DNA from: Spirochaetota bacterium
GTDB lineage: Bacteria; Spirochaetota; UBA4802; JAFGDQ01
Assembly: GCA_016932015.1 (NCBI GenBank)
Contig: JAFGDQ010000102.1
Location: 1-48,489, forward strand
Length of the DNA stretch: 48,489 bases
Direction: 5' to 3'
Shown here: piece after piece, positions 43,842-48,489 of the stretch
How positions within the stretch are numbered: position 1 is the stretch's first letter
How the letters are laid out: each line of letters begins with the position of its first letter
Translations under genes and position numbers: made by a program
The notes under the pieces: generated by a model
Told to the model about the DNA's origin: nothing
Databases searched by the model: none
What the model saw: only the letters and a program-made list of their open reading frames with translations

Positions 43842-46454
43842 ATGCTTGATTTTGAAAAAGACACCGAAAAAAATGGCGCACAAATTCCGTTGAATGATTT
43901 TGACGGTGTTATTGATGGTTTCATAAATTCATTTCTTGAAAAGATAACCGGTATTCTTTTCAGAAAAATTGATTTTGACAGCCAGAGTCTTCAGACTTTG
44001 AAGGAATATTCCGAAAACAAAAAAATTGTCTATATCTCTTTTCACAGCTCAAATATTTCTCTGCTGATACTATGTCATTTATTGAAAAAGCATAAAATAG
44101 AAATTCCTATTGTTGCACTTGAGGAAAATCCATACCTGATGCAGACAGTTAAACATGTCTGGAAAAGAATAGTAAGATATTTTAAAAAAATATTTTTTAG
44201 AAAAGAATATCCTCATATTTTTGAGACTGATTATATAGAAAGAAAGCTGGATGAAGGAAAGAGTGTTCTGATTTCACTTTTATCAAGAAAGTTTTTCCTT
44301 AGAAGATATATGGAAATTCAATATGATTCACTGATTTATTTTGTTAATCTTCAGAAAAAGCTGGATGAACCTGTTTACCTGCTTCCCCAGATGATCTTCT
44401 GGAATCTAAATCCTGAACGTACCAGAAACCTGATTACTCCTCAGGCAACAGGAGACAAAGGGTTTATCAGAGGGTGGCTGACTGTTTTAAGAAGCGCATC
44501 ACCCGCATTTGTCCGTATTCTTTCCCCGATTGATCTGAGGAAGGAAATAGAAAACAGCAAAACAGATGATACTGAGCAGATTGCCATCAGGCTGAGGAAT
44601 AAACTGCTGGAAATGGATCATTACGAGAAAAGATCGGTTCTCGGGCCTGTATTAAGGTCAAAGCAGGAAATGATGGAAAAGGTTTTATATCATAAAGATG
44701 TTTTGGATATGATAGAAAAACAGGCTAAAAGGGAGAATTTTAATGAGAAGAAACTTAGAAAAAAAGCATATAATTATTTTAAAGAAATAGCTGCGGATTA
44801 TTCTGTTCCTGTTATTACTTTCTTTAAAACTATTCTTACATTTATAATTAATAAAATTTTTGACGGTATTCAATACGATCCTGAAGATTTAAACAGAATA
44901 AGGGAAGCTTCAAAGAAAGGGCCGCTTATACTTGTTCCTAATCACAGAAGCCATATGGATTATCTTATGATTTCCTATATTTTTTATATGAACAGACTGT
45001 CGTGTCCTTATATTGCTGCAGGGAAAAATTTATCATTTTTCCCCATCGGGACTTTATTTCGAAAATCCGGTGCTTTTTTTATCCGCAGGTCTTTCAGAGG
45101 CATGAAGTTATATCCTACTGTGTTTAAACAGTATGTCAGGACATTAGTTTCAGACGGCTATTCAATTGAAGTTTTCCTTGAAGGAGGCAGGACAAGAACA
45201 GGAAAACTGGTTCTTCCGAAGCTTGGTTTTCTGTATTATCTTATAGAAGCTATTTATTCAGGATATAATGATGATCTGGTTTTCGTACCGATTGCTATTA
45301 ATTATGACAGAATTTTAGAAGAGAAGACTTATTCAAAAGAATTGAGAGGAAGCAGTAAGGAAGCTGAATCTGTATCAATGGTAATCAGCGGAAGAAAGCT
45401 GCTTAAGAGAAAATACGGCAGGGTATATGTTACATTTAACGATCCTTTTACTTTAAAAGAAATATCGGAAGGAACAACTGATGTAAAAAAACTTCCTGAC
45501 ATTGTAGCAAATACAATATTACGGAAAATAAGTGAAGTTACAGTTGTGACCCCGTTTGCGCTCGCGACAACGGCAATGCTTGTTTCAAAAGCAACAGGTA
45601 TCTCGGAAACGGTAGTTAAAGATGATTCTGTAATTCTGTATTCTTATTTAAAACACAACAATGCCAGACTTTCCGGCACTCTGGCTGATGATCCGGATAT
45701 GAGTGAAATTATTAAACAGGTTATTTCTTCATATAAGGATGATAATGTTCTGCATGAAGTGAGAATTAACAATGGAGAAAAAGAGGAGGTTGTTGAAGAT
45801 CTTTATTCGTTAAAGGATGACAGCCGTCTGGGGATTTCTTTCTATAAAAACAGTATTATTCACTATTTTATTCCTGCATCTTTTACTTCTGCAGCTTTGC
45901 TTTACCTGAGCTTTATTAATTCCAGCCGTGTAATTCCGGAAGAAGACGTGAAAAAAGAGTATAATTTTATAAAAGATTTGTTTCGCCGTGAATTTTTGTA
46001 TTCAGATGATGAGGATTCTGGAAGCGGTATTAATGAAAATGCGTATCAATATTTTTCTTCTGACTTGTCATTGATAAGAAATGATGATAAGATACAGATT
46101 GGCGATAATGCAGCAGATAACATTAAACTTTTTGCTTCGATTTTTAAAGATCATTTTGAATCATATTATATTGTTTTAAATTCCGTATTGAATTTAAAAA
46201 CAGACAAGATTAAAAAGGATGCCTTAATCAATACAATAAGAAAAAATGCGCTGAAGATGTATCATCTTGAAGAAGTAGGCCTTGCTGAAGCATTATCACT
46301 TTCCAATTATAGCAATGCAATTATGATGCTTTCCGATCAGGGTATATTGAAAGGCGGTATGCGTGACAGCAACAATATGGAAATCAAAATAGAAAACCTT
46401 GAAAAAGCAAAGGATTTTTCCGAAAAGATCAGGAAATATCTCAGTATTCTCTGA
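43842..46454 (+). CDS. plsB: Glycerol-3-phosphate 1-O-acyltransferase, PlsB type
   Basis: 870 residues from the ATG at 43842 (a GTG at 43788 lies in frame but lacks a site). PlsB makes lysophosphatidate from glycerol-3-phosphate and acyl-thioester, the first step of phospholipid synthesis, at the inner membrane. The active domain (about 345-560) has NHRSHMDY (HX4D), GAFFIRRSFRG, FLEGGRTRTG and VPIAINYDR. The N-terminal half (about 60-200) looks like a degenerate copy of the same fold, lacking the Asp and EGGR, which is how I understand canonical PlsB too. The C-terminal domain (about 560-870) also fits full-length PlsB. It is probably monocistronic. Confidence 0.9.
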   Translation: MLDFEKDTEKNGAQIPLNDFDGVIDGFINSFLEKITGILFRKIDFDSQSLQTLKEYSENKKIVYISFHSSNISLLILCHLLKKHKIEIPIVALEENPYLMQTVKHVWKRIVRYFKKIFFRKEYPHIFETDYIERKLDEGKSVLISLLSRKFFLRRYMEIQYDSLIYFVNLQKKLDEPVYLLPQMIFWNLNPERTRNLITPQATGDKGFIRGWLTVLRSASPAFVRILSPIDLRKEIENSKTDDTEQIAIRLRNKLLEMDHYEKRSVLGPVLRSKQEMMEKVLYHKDVLDMIEKQAKRENFNEKKLRKKAYNYFKEIAADYSVPVITFFKTILTFIINKIFDGIQYDPEDLNRIREASKKGPLILVPNHRSHMDYLMISYIFYMNRLSCPYIAAGKNLSFFPIGTLFRKSGAFFIRRSFRGMKLYPTVFKQYVRTLVSDGYSIEVFLEGGRTRTGKLVLPKLGFLYYLIEAIYSGYNDDLVFVPIAINYDRILEEKTYSKELRGSSKEAESVSMVISGRKLLKRKYGRVYVTFNDPFTLKEISEGTTDVKKLPDIVANTILRKISEVTVVTPFALATTAMLVSKATGISETVVKDDSVILYSYLKHNNARLSGTLADDPDMSEIIKQVISSYKDDNVLHEVRINNGEKEEVVEDLYSLKDDSRLGISFYKNSIIHYFIPASFTSAALLYLSFINSSRVIPEEDVKKEYNFIKDLFRREFLYSDDEDSGSGINENAYQYFSSDLSLIRNDDKIQIGDNAADNIKLFASIFKDHFESYYIVLNSVLNLKTDKIKKDALINTIRKNALKMYHLEEVGLAEALSLSNYSNAIMMLSDQGILKGGMRDSNNMEIKIENLEKAKDFSEKIRKYLSIL

Positions 46455-46637
46455 TAATCTGTGAATTATATTCTATCCTGACCGATAATAAAAATAACAA
46501 AAACCTTTTTGTTTTTTATCAATAACTAATACCGCAGGCTTTTTTATACATTCTGACGGGTTTGTTTAAGGCTCTTAAGTTTCAGCCAGTAAAAAAATTG
46601 CCGATATTTTATTTAAATTTTAATCAGGAAATAAATT

Positions 46638-47219
46638 ATGAAGAAACTGCTTGTTTTAATTTTCATTTTTTCAGTAAGTTTTTCGCTTTATTCTCAGGCA
46701 AATATGGACGGATTCGGAAGCGTAAAATGGGGCAATTCAATTGAGGAAGTGAAAGGTGGAATAGTAGGAAAAATATATTATACTGATGATAAAAAGGTTC
46801 TCATATCTAAAGACGGGGATATAGAATATTTATATGGATTTTTTTATATTGGTCCTTATGCAAAAAATGCTGAATTACCTTCAGAAGATACCCGGGAAAA
46901 TAAGACGGAGCAAGTAAAAAATTCGAGACTTTTCTATGTATCGGTTAAATTTCCGTATCTGGCAATGTCTGATGTAAAAAAGAAGATTGAAGAGATATAC
47001 GGCCCTGCTACAGGCGAGGATATGAAGGATAATAAGGGCGCAATTGTATGGGATTCTGAAAAAACTACTGTAATAATGTGGGTAGATAACTATGAGAAGA
47101 AGCCTTTTTGTATGAAAATAAATTATTTTTCAAAAGAAATAGCAAAAGAGGTTAATGATTATCAGAATGTTATCTTTAACAGCAATGAAATAGAAATACT
47201 TAAGCGGTTATCTCTTTAA
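46638..47219 (+). CDS. Small secreted protein of unknown function
   Basis: 193 residues with a clear signal peptide (residues 1-19, cleavage near LYSQA). The mature part begins GFGSVKWGNSIEEVKGGIVG. The SVKWGxSxEEV pattern occurs in small exported proteins of several bacteria as far as I recall. IEEIYGPATGED follows a typical 'VKKKIEEIYG' helix. The family and role are unknown. CAGGAAAT precedes the ATG. Confidence 0.75.
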   Translation: MKKLLVLIFIFSVSFSLYSQANMDGFGSVKWGNSIEEVKGGIVGKIYYTDDKKVLISKDGDIEYLYGFFYIGPYAKNAELPSEDTRENKTEQVKNSRLFYVSVKFPYLAMSDVKKKIEEIYGPATGEDMKDNKGAIVWDSEKTTVIMWVDNYEKKPFCMKINYFSKEIAKEVNDYQNVIFNSNEIEILKRLSL

Positions 47220-47378
47220 AAACGAGAGTGTCAGTTTTTTGTGTAAATGGCAAATATTTATAGAGGCACCCTCTCTCCAAAATATATAGCAAATTGATTT
47301 AAAGCCAATCCCCAATCTCGTAAAGGCATCGTTCATTTTTTAGATGCATTCGTTTATCGCTTAATAAATATAAAATGC

Positions 47379-48489
47379 TTATATATGTGTAACAAAAACA
47401 GGAATTGTTCCGATTCCTTTATCAAGATTGTCCAGAGCTTTTCCTATTACTGTTCCTATCTTATTAAAAGAGTCAATTACTCCTGCCATGCCGCAGCCCG
47501 GAGTGCCGGATGTTACAATAAGATCTCCTGCTTTAACCGGTTTTTCTCTTGCGTCAATTCTGCATAATACCTTGCCTGTAAGAGCAATGGGATATATTTT
47601 TTTCTTTAAACCGCTGTTGTTTATAATAACGGTAGGATTGCCTGATACAATTCCTATTACGGATTTTGAATATTTTACTGTTGATCTTTTTAATATGGAT
47701 TTCCCCTTTTCGCTGGCTGTTAAGACATCTCCTGCGCCAATAAACTGATCCTCATCAACTTCAAACATTTCAACTATGTTTACAGGAGAATTCTCATGGT
47801 TTGAATTATAAATGTCTATTTGCCCTGAAAATGCTGATTTTCCATTTACTAAAAGAGCTTCCCCGTTTCCTTTAAGCTGTGCAGAATCATCGTATCCGGA
47901 TATCCGGCCGAAACCGTCTGCTACCAGAGAATAATTGTGTTCGCTGGCAAAAACTCCTCCTGCACCAAAACGCGAAATTCCTATAACTCCCGCGCCTTTG
48001 ACCTCACTTTCAGTATTTCCGTTTGACTGGCCTCTGACACCGGCAAACATGCCGTGTCCTATAATTCCATATGAATGAATGGTATTCTGTTCCAGAGGAT
48101 TGTTTATACCGGCTATTCCCACTGCTCCCGGATGATGAGAATCATTTCTCGCATATATAATCGCTGAACCGTCAGCGGGAGGGACAATACCGGCAATATT
48201 TTCCTCTTTTGATCCGGTTAAATTGATCGTTCCGGTATGACTGTTATATTCATGTTTTAAAGGAGCATATTCATGATCATGCGGCAGAGGTTTTCTTGCA
48301 TCGGATAATCTTTTATCATTTGCCTGAACAGCGTGTAATTTTTTACTGTCATTATTTTTTGCGAATTTAATAATGCCATGGCTGTCTTCAGTGGCTAATT
48401 TCAGTCTTTTATCGCTTCCCTGAACAGCGACGCCGTCTTTGTCTTCACCGTTTTCGGCGAGTTCAACAATACCTTTTGATGAAGTAGTT
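47379..48489 (-). CDS. Tail-fibre-like repeat protein, 5'-truncated
   Basis: The frame is open through the window's right edge, so the start is missing; at least 370 residues are visible. The edge part has repeats of KGIVELAENG.., GSDKRLK.., then GIIKFAKNN.. and NDKRLSDARKPLPHDHEYAP, as in tail-fibre-type repeat proteins. A Gly-rich middle follows (GIAGINN, GIIGHGMFAGVRG). The C-terminal domain (VKAGDLIVTSGTPGCGMAG ... GTVIGKALDN ... GTIPVFV) resembles a C-terminal module common in bacterial and phage fibre-like proteins. It may be a surface fibre or adhesin. No phage genes accompany it in the window. Confidence 0.7.
   Translation of the reverse strand, partial: TTSSKGIVELAENGEDKDGVAVQGSDKRLKLATEDSHGIIKFAKNNDSKKLHAVQANDKRLSDARKPLPHDHEYAPLKHEYNSHTGTINLTGSKEENIAGIVPPADGSAIIYARNDSHHPGAVGIAGINNPLEQNTIHSYGIIGHGMFAGVRGQSNGNTESEVKGAGVIGISRFGAGGVFASEHNYSLVADGFGRISGYDDSAQLKGNGEALLVNGKSAFSGQIDIYNSNHENSPVNIVEMFEVDEDQFIGAGDVLTASEKGKSILKRSTVKYSKSVIGIVSGNPTVIINNSGLKKKIYPIALTGKVLCRIDAREKPVKAGDLIVTSGTPGCGMAGVIDSFNKIGTVIGKALDNLDKGIGTIPVFVTHI

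Overview
The window is a bacterial chromosome segment with a low G+C content by eye (high thirties percent, not computed). It is densely coded, with about 34 protein genes, one tRNA and no intact transposase, integrase or CRISPR array. The organism is double-membraned and makes lipid A (lpxC), peptidoglycan-remodelling factors (LysM-M23, bactofilin), lipoproteins and outer-membrane-like barrels. A full-length PlsB-type acyltransferase, an N-terminal 'LKDG' domain of a kind I associate with Leptospira-like proteins, permissive lipoprotein boxes and the long translation operon running on to an M16 protease, bactofilin, M23 and LpxC together suggest a spirochaete or a near relative. That assignment is inference from gene content.

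Layout. 1-3474: palindromic DNA, then a two-gene minus-strand surface locus (FN3/barrel protein followed by a Pmp-like beta-helix lipoprotein). 3811-5638: a YedE-TusA sulfur/selenium module behind a promoter and a leader of about 380 nt rich in hairpins. 5639-6880: a PQQ-repeat beta-propeller. 7195-8725 (plus): a conserved-looking unknown and DAHP synthase. 8818-13480: a complete branched-chain-amino-acid-type ABC importer (livK-H-M-G-F order). 13996-15382 (plus): a GerMN protein with a lysine/alanine-rich tail and a CYTH protein. 15431-18871: pheS-pheT. 19011-19814: biotin protein ligase. 20085-24765: a CsgG-like lipoprotein under a consensus promoter, a palindromic repeat element, an MFS exporter, a GT4 glycosyltransferase and an MBL hydrolase. 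24925-25656: a DUF3047 protein.

25678-38383 is a long minus-strand block. The core translation and RNA genes rimP-nusA-infB-rbfA-truB-rpsO-pnp are followed by an M16 protease and a strong terminator at 28547-28573. Envelope genes come next: bactofilin, a LysM-M23 peptidase and lpxC. No ylxR-like gene lies between nusA and infB, and no ribF lies next to truB. Upstream sit the overlapping gpmI-glgA pair (glycolysis and glycogen), a 4-TM unknown with an anti-sigma-type ATPase, and tRNA-Pro(CGG). On the plus strand plsB and a small secreted protein follow. The window ends inside a 5'-truncated tail-fibre-like protein.

Most genes are housekeeping. The best leads for something undescribed are the structured YedE-TusA leader, the intergenic palindromes at 1-122 and 20743-20935, the nested inverted repeat abutting a consensus promoter at 19978-20054, and the orphan anti-sigma-like ATPase with its membrane partner. 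I did not see a clear-cut new defence or mobile system.
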